DNA from: Comamonas badia DSM 17552
GTDB taxonomy: Bacteria > Pseudomonadota > Gammaproteobacteria > Burkholderiales > Burkholderiaceae_C
NCBI RefSeq assembly: GCF_000484635.1
Contig: NZ_AXVM01000004.1
Location: 1 to 64,000, forward strand
Direction of reading: 5' to 3'
Length of the DNA stretch: 64,000 nucleotides
The position numbers were made by a program, and so were the translations under genes. Below the pieces are notes generated by a model. That model was not told where the DNA came from, did not search any database, and saw nothing but the letters and a program-made list of their open reading frames with translations. Shown here piece by piece: positions 8,408 through 15,218 of the stretch; within the stretch, counting starts at the first letter, position 1, and each line of letters starts with the position of its first letter.

Positions 8408-8869
8408 TCATGCCTGCAGGCCCAGGGCAATCAGGCCTGCCCGGGCAATGTCTTCGTCCTGCGTCTCGCTGCCGCCCGAAACGCCGATGCCGCCGATGCG
8501 CGCGCTGCCCTCCATGATGGGCAAGCCGCCGCCAAACGCGACGAAGCGCGGGCGCAGCACCAAGCCCTGGCGCACGGCTTCGGAGTGGCCTGCCAGCGCC
8601 TCGGTCCAGCGGCTCGTCGGCAGGCCGAAGCTGGCGGCGGTGTAGGCCTTGTCGCTGGCGATGTCGACCGAGTGCAGCGGCGCGCCCGCCATGCGGGCAA
8701 AGCCCACCGGCAGACCGGCGGCATCGACGACGGCCACGTTCACAGGCACGCCCAAACCAGCGGCGTGCGCCACCGCGGCCTGCACCGCGCGCAGCGCCGC
8801 GGGGGCGTCGATCACCGGCTGCGCTGCGCTCAGAGGCGCGCCGGCATCGGAAAGAGAAGGCTGTTGCAT
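8408..8869 (-). CDS. GlcG/HbpS-like (DUF336) protein in the phenol operon
   Basis: A 153-aa protein of the GlcG/HbpS (Haem_degrading, formerly DUF336) family, recognised by segments such as GVPVNVAVVDAAGLPVGFARM, DKAYTAASFGLPT and FGGGLPIMEG. The family includes extracellular heme-binding HbpS, but most members are uncharacterised. No signal peptide is visible, so a cytoplasmic role is likely. The start at 8869 (MQQPSLSDAG) has AGGA upstream. It is inserted between catechol dioxygenase and dmpC where the classical dmp order has nothing. Possible roles are redox or iron support of the oxygenases; the sequence does not decide. Confidence 0.8.
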   Translation of the reverse strand: MQQPSLSDAGAPLSAAQPVIDAPAALRAVQAAVAHAAGLGVPVNVAVVDAAGLPVGFARMAGAPLHSVDIASDKAYTAASFGLPTSRWTEALAGHSEAVRQGLVLRPRFVAFGGGLPIMEGSARIGGIGVSGGSETQDEDIARAGLIALGLQA

Positions 8870-8889
8870 GCCTCGAAAATTCCTGAAAG

Positions 8890-8932
8890 AAAACAAAAAC
8901 AATCCCCCCGGCAGGCTCGGGCCCGCCGGGGG
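8890..8932 (-). terminator. Intra-operonic terminator or attenuator after catechol dioxygenase
   Basis: On the minus strand an 8-bp G+C stem (8905-8912 with 8925-8932, 12-nt loop) is followed by ATTGTTTTTGTTTTC. That is the form of a factor-independent terminator, placed between the dioxygenase stop (8957) and the GlcG-like gene (8869). It could make the upper operon more abundant than the lower one. Confidence 0.65.
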
Positions 8933-8956
8933 AGCGCGGGTGCCTCCAGCAGCAGA

Positions 8957-9901
8957 TCAGGTATAGACGTCCGTGAAGGACGGCACCAGGTCACCCGTGT
9001 GATAGAAGATCCCTCTGCCCATCTTGTCCTCGCTCCAGGTGGTCACGGGGCGGTCGGGCTGCGCCAGGTAGCCCAGTCCGGCAAAGGTTTCGTTGCGGTT
9101 GCCGCTGGGGTCGAAGAAGTAGATGGTCTCGCCGCGCGTGATGCCGTGGCGCGTGGGCGCGACGTCGATGCGCACCTTGTTCTTGGCCATGACGTCGGCG
9201 GACTTGAGCACGTCGTGCCAAGAATCAAGGAAATAGGCGATGTGGTGCAGACCGCTGCGCGGACCGCCGACGAAGGCGATGTCGTGCGGCGTGGTGGTGG
9301 TCGCCATCCAGGTCGCTGCCTGGATGTTGGCCTCGGGGCCCACCAGCACCTGCTCGGTCAGGAAGAAATTCAGGCACTCCGTCATGAAGCGCGTGTTCTC
9401 CGCGACGGTGTTGATGCCCGCCTCGGGGTTCATCTCGCACATCAGCAGACAGTGGTCAAGCCAGTGCGCACCGGCGCCGCGCACGCCATCGGGCCAGGGA
9501 TCGGGGTTCAGCGAGCCGACGTCGGTGCCGACGAACTCCTTGTGCGCGTACAGCCGGAACTCGTGACCGCTGGGCAGGTTGAACTGCAGCATGCGACCGA
9601 CCGAGGGCAGCGCGCCCTCGTCGAGCATGGTGGTCTTGACGCCCCAGGCCTCTATGGTTTTCTGCAGCGCGTCCAGGTCGGCATCCTTCTCGACCTTGTA
9701 GGCCACGTGGTTCAGCCCGGCCTGATCGCTGGGCGTGAGGATGAGCGAAAACTTGTCCCACTCGTCCCAGCACTTGAGGTAGACGTTGCCGGCCTTGTCG
9801 GTCATCATGTTCTTCAGGCCGAGCACCTTCTCGTAGTGATTCAAGGCGGCTGCCATGTCCATCACCTTGAGGCTTGCGTGGCCAATGCGTAATACACCCA
9901 T
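8957..9901 (-). CDS. dmpB: Catechol 2,3-dioxygenase
   Basis: A 314-aa extradiol dioxygenase opening catechol to 2-hydroxymuconic semialdehyde with Fe(II) and O2. It is a two-domain vicinal-oxygen-chelate protein like XylE. The iron ligands are visible as His in GAHWLDHC, His in GLHHIAYF and Glu in NRNETFAG. The start at 9901 ([13 protein letters not shown]) is set by AGGAGA 7 nt upstream; the open frame runs 21 codons further but lacks family similarity. Its ATG is one base from the ferredoxin stop, so translation is probably coupled. The ferredoxin repairs oxidised iron in this enzyme class. Confidence 0.97.
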   Translation of the reverse strand: MGVLRIGHASLKVMDMAAALNHYEKVLGLKNMMTDKAGNVYLKCWDEWDKFSLILTPSDQAGLNHVAYKVEKDADLDALQKTIEAWGVKTTMLDEGALPSVGRMLQFNLPSGHEFRLYAHKEFVGTDVGSLNPDPWPDGVRGAGAHWLDHCLLMCEMNPEAGINTVAENTRFMTECLNFFLTEQVLVGPEANIQAATWMATTTTPHDIAFVGGPRSGLHHIAYFLDSWHDVLKSADVMAKNKVRIDVAPTRHGITRGETIYFFDPSGNRNETFAGLGYLAQPDRPVTTWSEDKMGRGIFYHTGDLVPSFTDVYT

Positions 9902-9902
9902 G

Positions 9903-10295
9903 TCATATCTCCTGAGTTGGGTTGGTTGGGGAAACGGAATCGGCGGCGCGCGCGGGCGCCGCACTGGGGGAAGGTCGGGAAAACGGCTTGGCGAGCTTGC
10001 CGCAGATATCCAGGCTCACCGGCGCGGTGGGCGCGACACGGCAGGCCAGGGTGTAGCCCTGCGCCTCCTCGTCCACGCTGACATGCGCCCGGCTGATCGG
10101 TCCAAGCGGTTTGACGCCGCCCTCGATCACGCGCACCTTGCACACGCCACAGCCGCCGCTGACGCAGCCCACGGGAATACCCCTGCGTCCCAGGCGCAGC
10201 ATGCCGCACAGCAGGCTCTCGTCCGTGGCGCAGGCATAGCGCTCGCCCGTCTGCGTGACATGGACTTCGTGGGTGGAGCGCGGGGGCATCCACAT
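9903..10295 (-). CDS. dmpQ: XylT/DmpQ-type [2Fe-2S] ferredoxin
   Basis: A 130-aa plant-type ferredoxin. The cluster cysteines are in [12 protein letters not shown] plus a distal LACRV. In xyl and dmp pathways this protein reduces the inactive ferric form of catechol 2,3-dioxygenase. It lies directly between the hydroxylase reductase and the dioxygenase genes, as in the classical order. The C-terminal tail (after about residue 100) is rich in Pro, Ala and Ser and longer than usual for the family. No strong ribosome site is visible before the ATG at 10295; an in-frame ATG two codons inside is possible. Confidence 0.88.
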   Translation of the reverse strand: MWMPPRSTHEVHVTQTGERYACATDESLLCGMLRLGRRGIPVGCVSGGCGVCKVRVIEGGVKPLGPISRAHVSVDEEAQGYTLACRVAPTAPVSLDICGKLAKPFSRPSPSAAPARAADSVSPTNPTQEI

Positions 10296-10322
10296 GCGGT
10301 TTCTGCCTTGGCGTTCGTAGTC

Positions 10323-11387
10323 TCAAACACGTTTGAACAGCGGGCTGCGGGCCTGCCCGGCGTCGGCTGCAGAGAGGAACTTCTCGGTATAGATGTCACG
10401 CTCGAACAACCGACCCTGCATCAGCGTACCGATGCAGGCCTCGATCATCACCGGCGGACCGCAGAGGTAGGCCTTGTGCCCGACAAAACCACCTTCGCAG
10501 TGTGCCTTGGCGACATCATGCACGAAACCGCGCGCACCGTCCCAGTCACTGCCCTCGGGCTCGTCGGACAGCGCGGGCACATAAGTGAAATGCGGGTGCC
10601 GTGCGGCCAGCGCGCGGAATTCCGCGTCGTAGTACAGCTCCTCGCGGGTGCGCTGCCCGTAGATCAGCGTGATCGGTTCGGTGCAGCCGCTGGCCAGCAT
10701 CTGGTGGATCATCGAGCGCGGGCTCGACAGACCTGAGCCGCCGGCGAGAAACAGCATGGGCTGCCGCGCCGAGCGGCGCACGAAGAAGCGCCCGTAGGGC
10801 CCGGCCAGGCGCAGCCGAGCGCCTTCCTCAAGCTGCTCGTGCAGCCAGGCCGTGCCCTTGCCGCCGCGCACCTGGCGCACATTGAGTTCGATCTGCGTGC
10901 TGTCGCCGTTCGCGTCGGGCGCATTGGCGATCGAGAACGCCCGGCTCTCGCCCAGGCCCGGGATTTCAAGCTGCACGTACTGGCCCGCCTGGAAGTGGAT
11001 GGGTTTGTCCAGTTGCAGGTGCAGCGCCTTGATCGTGGGCGTGAGCCGCTCGATGCGCAGCACCGTCGCGGCAAAGTCGCGTACCGGGATGACCTCGGCG
11101 TCGGGCTCCTCGTCAATGTCGGCCTCGATGGTCGTATCGCACTGCAGCGTGGCGCAGCAGGCCAGCGTCTTGCCCTCGTCGCGCTCGAAGTCCATCAGCG
11201 CGAACGGGTTGGCGGCACCGTGGTCCACATCGCCGTCGGCAACCTGCACCTTGCAGGTGCCGCACAGGCCGTGGCCGCAGGCGTGGGGAATGTAGATGCC
11301 CTGGCGCAGCGCTGCGTCAAGCAGGGTCTGGCCCTCTTCGACGTCGATCGTTGCGCCCAAGGGCTCGATGGTCAGTTGGTAGGTCAT
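10323..11387 (-). CDS. dmpP: Phenol hydroxylase P5, FAD/[2Fe-2S] reductase
   Basis: A 354-aa NADH-dependent reductase passing electrons to the diiron centre of the P1/P3 oxygenase. N-terminal plant-type ferredoxin domain: cysteines 37, 42, 45 and 77. Central flavin domain: RAFSIANA. C-terminal NAD domain: LFLAGGSGLSSPRSM and a final YLCGPPVMIEA segment. The start at 11387 has no clear ribosome site, and a perfect 9-bp hairpin ends 15 bases upstream; expression may be tuned there. It is last of the P0-P5 set, followed by the ferredoxin gene. Confidence 0.96.
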   Translation of the reverse strand: MTYQLTIEPLGATIDVEEGQTLLDAALRQGIYIPHACGHGLCGTCKVQVADGDVDHGAANPFALMDFERDEGKTLACCATLQCDTTIEADIDEEPDAEVIPVRDFAATVLRIERLTPTIKALHLQLDKPIHFQAGQYVQLEIPGLGESRAFSIANAPDANGDSTQIELNVRQVRGGKGTAWLHEQLEEGARLRLAGPYGRFFVRRSARQPMLFLAGGSGLSSPRSMIHQMLASGCTEPITLIYGQRTREELYYDAEFRALAARHPHFTYVPALSDEPEGSDWDGARGFVHDVAKAHCEGGFVGHKAYLCGPPVMIEACIGTLMQGRLFERDIYTEKFLSAADAGQARSPLFKRV

Positions 11388-11401
11388 GGCATGGACGCGG
11401 G

Positions 11402-11422
11402 GCCCGGGGGTAGCCCCCGGGC
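11402..11422. other. Perfect hairpin between P4 and P5 genes
   Basis: GCCCGGGGG and its exact complement are separated by three bases. No U-run follows on the minus strand, so this is not a standard terminator. It may stabilise or mark processing of the upstream mRNA, or mask the start of dmpP, which lacks a visible ribosome site. Confidence 0.6.
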
Positions 11423-11441
11423 TTCCCTCACCGAATGGGAC

Positions 11442-11798
11442 TTAGCTGCACGTACCCTGGATGCCGGTCAGGCCCGGGGTGCGAAAACGGATCGCGTCCT
11501 TGTGCTGAAGGCCATTGGCCTGCAGCGACTTGGCCGGATCGGGCGTCCACGGCTGGCCGGACTTGAACCACTCGACCTGGGACCAGTCGATCTTGGCAAA
11601 GTCGGGGTGCTCGCCGTACACGCCGGGCAGCACGCCCTGGGCCAGCGCGCCGAACGGGGTATCCGGCGGCAACGGCAGGCAGACCGGTGATGCAAACATC
11701 AGGTGATCCTCCCAGCCGATGTAGAGCAGCGGTGCGGGGAAGTTCTCGCGCCGGTCGCGGGCGGGAAAGTCGTAGGGTTTGACAGCAACGACGCTCAT
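11442..11798 (-). CDS. dmpO: Phenol hydroxylase P4 subunit
   Basis: A 118-aa small (gamma) subunit of the multicomponent phenol hydroxylase, matching the DmpO family through FPARDRRENFPAPLLYIGWEDHLMF and the conserved PDFAKIDW region. It completes the (P1-P3-P4)2 oxygenase. It overlaps the end of P3 by 4 bp, giving coupled translation, and has CAAGGAG upstream. Confidence 0.94.
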   Translation of the reverse strand: MSVVAVKPYDFPARDRRENFPAPLLYIGWEDHLMFASPVCLPLPPDTPFGALAQGVLPGVYGEHPDFAKIDWSQVEWFKSGQPWTPDPAKSLQANGLQHKDAIRFRTPGLTGIQGTCS

Positions 11799-13354
11799 GC
11801 CTTGTCTCCTTGAACAGCATCACCACGCCAGGCGGCAAAGTTCTTCTGGTCTTCCGAGCCTTCAAAGTCGAAGTTGTCCCGGCCCACCTTCAGGTCGTAG
11901 TAGTCCATCACGGCAGCCATCGGGTCAAAGCCCTCCACCGTCGGGTCGGTGCCCTCGGGGAAGCAGTTGCCCTGGTAAATCTGGTGCACGGGCAGCCAGG
12001 CTTGCGAATATTTCTCGGGCTCGTTGTCAAAAATTTCTTTGCAACCGTCACTGCAGAAGTGGTACTTGTCGCCGTGGTAGTCGGACTCGCGGTAACAGAT
12101 CTTGGTCGGGTCACCCGGCTCGGTAAAGAACATGGGGACCTGGCAGGTGGTGCACAGCATGGGCAGCGTCTTGTTGTAGAAGCGCTTGCCCTGTTGCTGC
12201 TGCGCGTGGAAATGCTCGAAGCGCGGCCGGTAGTACTTGTCGAAGGTGTCGGGGTACTTTTCGCTCAGCCACTGCATCTCGTCTTCCTTGGGAATCCAGG
12301 TGTGGAAGGGCGCAGCAGCCGCATAGTTGTAGAAGGTATTCCAGGCCTGGTGGCTGATGTGGTCCTTGCCTTCGCAGGCCATCTTCCAGCCCTTGGGCTC
12401 GCGGATGCCATAGCGGGCCAAGTCGCGGAACAGCGCGCCGCCGTTTTCCTCGCCGTACATCTCCCACGCTTCCTTCCAGCTCATCACGCGCTTGGGCAGC
12501 ATGTAGTCCTGCATCATGGCCACGATGGTCAGCAGGCGGTAGCCGCGCCAGAGCCACTTGTCGATCCACTTCTGCACGATCGGCACGTTGGCCGGGTCCT
12601 GCTCGAGCATGAACTTGATGCACTCGATGCCCAGGGTCATGTGACGCGATTCGTCGGACTGGGCCGAGAAGCCAAACGTCACGGTGCTCATGTCTCCGTT
12701 GTGGGCGGCGCCGGACATGAAGGGCACGAACAGCAGGTTGGTCAGCACGTACTCGAACGAGAAGCTCACGGCGGTGAGGAACTCGAACGGCCCTGCGGTG
12801 GAGGCGTCTTCAAAAAACGACTTGGGCACGGACAGGTACCACACACGGTCAAACATGTGGGGTGCCTGGTGCAGGCCATTGAAATACTTGTTGTAGTGCG
12901 ACAGGGCGTGGGTTTCGGTCTGGCAGTGGCGCAGCTCGTCAATGGACTGCATCTGCGCGGCAACGCGGGCACCGGCACCGGTGAAGTGGCGGCCCACATG
13001 GGCAAAGCCGCTGTGCGCGAGGTACTCTATCGGGGTCACGGCCTGGAAGAAGATCTTGATCGCATTCACATAGCGCGCATCCGAAATACCCAGCTGGCCA
13101 TTGTTCTGCGCAAAGGCCTCGATCACGGCATAGAGCTTCTTTTCCTTTTCGCCCTGATACTTCCAGTAGGCGTCCATCGTCAGGCGGAAGGGGTCTTCCC
13201 ACTTGTCCCAATCGTGGATCTTGATGCCTTCGTACTTGTCGTACGGGAAGACCTTGTCCATCGGCTGGTAGGTGGTATCCCAGTGCAGATCGCGCGTCAT
13301 CGCGCGATAGCGGTCCTTGAGGCTGAGTTTCTTCTTGACTACGGGTGCGTCCAT
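11795..13354 (-). CDS. dmpN: Phenol hydroxylase P3, catalytic diiron alpha subunit
   Basis: A 519-aa oxygenase subunit that hydroxylates phenol to catechol. The carboxylate-bridged diiron site is complete: E110, E140 with H143 (IDELRH), E201, and E235 with H238 (SDESRH). The numbering is shifted by 3-4 from the structurally known Pseudomonas enzyme. A C-terminal cluster of cysteines (LCTTC, CYRE, FCSDGCKEIF) is the YHS/zinc-like region typical of phenol hydroxylases. The ribosome site is AAGGAG. It lies between P2 and P4 in the canonical order. Confidence 0.97.
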   Translation of the reverse strand: MDAPVVKKKLSLKDRYRAMTRDLHWDTTYQPMDKVFPYDKYEGIKIHDWDKWEDPFRLTMDAYWKYQGEKEKKLYAVIEAFAQNNGQLGISDARYVNAIKIFFQAVTPIEYLAHSGFAHVGRHFTGAGARVAAQMQSIDELRHCQTETHALSHYNKYFNGLHQAPHMFDRVWYLSVPKSFFEDASTAGPFEFLTAVSFSFEYVLTNLLFVPFMSGAAHNGDMSTVTFGFSAQSDESRHMTLGIECIKFMLEQDPANVPIVQKWIDKWLWRGYRLLTIVAMMQDYMLPKRVMSWKEAWEMYGEENGGALFRDLARYGIREPKGWKMACEGKDHISHQAWNTFYNYAAAAPFHTWIPKEDEMQWLSEKYPDTFDKYYRPRFEHFHAQQQQGKRFYNKTLPMLCTTCQVPMFFTEPGDPTKICYRESDYHGDKYHFCSDGCKEIFDNEPEKYSQAWLPVHQIYQGNCFPEGTDPTVEGFDPMAAVMDYYDLKVGRDNFDFEGSEDQKNFAAWRGDAVQGDKA

Positions 13355-13397
13355 GGTGGCGTCTCCTTCAATGGTTGGTTTGTGGTGTGCGCTGCGC

Positions 13398-13682
13398 TCA
13401 GTCGCGCCAGCTCAGCGAAAACTCGTCGTCGTCTTCTTCAATATGGCCCGACAGCGTCACCAGATTGATGTGGATCTGCTGCAGATCGAAACGGCGGCCG
13501 GTTTGCTCCTCGATGGTCTCGCGGCGGATCACGAGGTGCCGCGGCGCGTCGATCTTCACGAGGCCGGGCGAGCGCTGAGCGCTGGCGTTGGGGTTGTCGA
13601 GCAGGATGGCATCGACCACCGGGCGGGCTTCCTCGTTATCCTGGAAGGCAATAAAGACGCTGGATACGACGGGGGCATTCAT
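13398..13682 (-). CDS. dmpM: Phenol hydroxylase P2, regulatory coupling protein
   Basis: A 94-aa cofactorless effector protein (MmoB/DmpM family) that binds the oxygenase and couples NADH use to hydroxylation. Family features include the N-terminal VFIAFQDNEEARPVV strand and the C-terminal acidic EEDDDEFSLSW end. The start at 13682 follows AAGGAG; the open frame upstream has no family similarity and overlaps P1. Confidence 0.94.
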   Translation of the reverse strand: MNAPVVSSVFIAFQDNEEARPVVDAILLDNPNASAQRSPGLVKIDAPRHLVIRRETIEEQTGRRFDLQQIHINLVTLSGHIEEDDDEFSLSWRD

Positions 13683-13695
13683 GCTGCGCTCCTTA

Positions 13696-14688
13696 TCAGA
13701 GGGCGAGACCGGCCTTGCGGGCACGGGCATCGAGGGTGGCACGCACGTCGGCGAGCAGCGCATCGCCCTCCGCACCCAGCGCGGCGTTGGCCACGGGCGC
13801 CAGAGCGGCCTGGGCCAGGCCGGTGTAGCGCTGGTACCAGCCGGTGATCAGCGCCAGGTTGTCGGCGTTGTCCGCCGCCGCGACCTTGACCACGGCATCG
13901 ATCCAGCGCGCGCTTTCCTCGTGCCACTCAGGCACGAACGAGCACAGCATCGCCACGGCCGTGCCGCCCTGCAGCGCCACGCGGTCATCCACGAAGTGGG
14001 TGAAGATCAGCGGGTAGAGCAGGCCATTGAGCGCGAGGTTCTGCGCCACGAAGAGCTCGAACGGGTCCTTGAGTACCAGCGTGTCCTCGACGTAGCGGCG
14101 CAGCACCTGCCAGCGCGAATCCCCCAGCCAGTCGTTCTTGCCGGCCTGCAGCGCCTCGGGTTCACCCAGAGCCAGGCCCAGGCGCGTGAGGTACTGAGCG
14201 ACCCCCAGGTGGTCCATCGCATGGAACATTGCCGGGGCGGTGAAGGCCGTGCCCCAGCCGCGTGCGCAGACGCTGCAGTTGTTCATATTGCCTGCCCAGG
14301 CCACATGGCGCAGCGGCATCAGGACTTCGCTGGCCCTGGTGCGCACATCGTCAGGCATCCTGGCCACGAGGCCGCGGGATTGGACGAAGTCGTAGCTGGC
14401 CTCCATCGCATCCTGCTGCTTGGCGCGCGCCATGGTCCAGTTGGCGTAGTAGTACTGGCGCGGATCGCGCAACGCGTACCAATCGGCCATCGTGATGGCC
14501 GTGCGGCCGGCGTCGAACAGCTCGTGCTCGGGCTCCCAGGTGGGCCGGTAGTGGAAGTTGGCCGAGGGCTGCACCCCCAGCGTGGCCTCTTCGTAGCGCG
14601 ACGCCGGCTTGTCGCCGATGTACGCAGCCACCCGTTGGAAGGTCTGGCGCAGTGGTTTGATCTCGCGCGCCTGCAGGTCAATATTCAT
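13696..14688 (-). CDS. dmpL: Phenol hydroxylase P1, beta subunit
   Basis: A 330-aa non-metal-binding structural subunit of the oxygenase, related in fold to P3 but lacking the paired ExxH iron ligands. Recognised by NFHYRPTWEPEHELFD, the DPRQYYYANWTMARA block and FTHFVDDRVALQGG. It has CAGGAGA upstream and overlaps the end of P0 by 11 bp. Confidence 0.95.
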   Translation of the reverse strand: MNIDLQAREIKPLRQTFQRVAAYIGDKPASRYEEATLGVQPSANFHYRPTWEPEHELFDAGRTAITMADWYALRDPRQYYYANWTMARAKQQDAMEASYDFVQSRGLVARMPDDVRTRASEVLMPLRHVAWAGNMNNCSVCARGWGTAFTAPAMFHAMDHLGVAQYLTRLGLALGEPEALQAGKNDWLGDSRWQVLRRYVEDTLVLKDPFELFVAQNLALNGLLYPLIFTHFVDDRVALQGGTAVAMLCSFVPEWHEESARWIDAVVKVAAADNADNLALITGWYQRYTGLAQAALAPVANAALGAEGDALLADVRATLDARARKAGLAL

Positions 14689-14923
14689 TCGTGGTGTCTC
14701 CTGAAACAGCGGGCAATGGGTGGGTATCGATCTGACCAGGATGCTGCTTCACCTGGTGCGTGCGGCAGAATTCTGCGAACGCCTGCTCGGGCAACATCAG
14801 CTCCACGGTCAGTTCGGGCCATCCCATCGAAAACTCGAACTCGACAAGGCCGTTGTCCCGTCTTCCCAGCACGTTGATGTATTTGCGGGTGACATCGCAG
14901 TGCGGTAACAACTCTGGGTTCAT
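14678..14923 (-). CDS. dmpK: Phenol hydroxylase P0, assembly protein
   Basis: An 81-aa member of the DmpK/PhK family, which helps load iron into or assemble the oxygenase but is not needed for turnover in vitro. Conserved stretch: KYINVLGRRDNGLVEFEFSMGWP. First gene of the operon, about 28 nt after the predicted sigma-54 start point, with CGGAG as ribosome site. Confidence 0.94.
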   Translation of the reverse strand: MNPELLPHCDVTRKYINVLGRRDNGLVEFEFSMGWPELTVELMLPEQAFAEFCRTHQVKQHPGQIDTHPLPAVSGDTTNEY

Positions 14924-14961
14924 CGCGGGCTCCGGAAAATTGGCTTTGTCTCCCGTTGTAA

Positions 14962-14977
14962 TGCAGATGCCATGCCA
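14962..14977 (-). promoter_or_regulatory. Sigma-54 (-24/-12) promoter of the phenol operon
   Basis: The minus strand reads TGGCATGGCATCTGCA: GG and GC separated by exactly 10 bases, matching TGGCAC-N5-TTGCA closely. It lies about 40 bases upstream of the P0 start codon and opposite a DmpR-class activator gene, as in the Po promoter of dmp operons. Confidence 0.85.
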
Positions 14978-15084
14978 AGAATCGACAAAACTGCAAAACT
15001 ATCGATAAAACGAGGGTAAACCCTGAATTCCCATCCGGGTCTGGACGCCTGAGAATCGATTTCTCCGCAACCCACGGCAATATC

Positions 15085-15147
15085 TTGATTCATGTTGCGC
15101 TGCAGCATGTTCATATCCGCATATTGATCCGCCAGGAAAGTGTTCAA
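15085..15147. promoter_or_regulatory. Candidate upstream activating sites for the DmpR-like activator
   Basis: TTGATC-N12-GTTCAA (15124-15147) and TTGATT...GTTCAT (15085-15114) are loose inverted repeats about 135-195 bp upstream of the predicted start point, the distance used by XylR/DmpR activator sites. The match to the TTGATCAA-type consensus is partial, so this is a candidate only. Confidence 0.4.
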
Positions 15148-15218
15148 ATGGTGAAGTCGGGTTGAAGATCAACGAAACACTGGATAGCCCACGGTCTCTG
15201 TTTTATCGATATTTTGCC

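Noticed and set aside
2308-8517. A 2069-codon open frame on the plus strand
   Set aside because: It is antisense to dmpH, G, F, E, D and C and rich in His, Arg, Ala and Gln; high G+C third positions leave the opposite frame open. No family similarity.
15162-15218. TTG start of the phenol activator 19 codons upstream
   Set aside because: The ATG at 15219 gives the DmpR length and N-terminus; the extra segment has no family match and no ribosome site.
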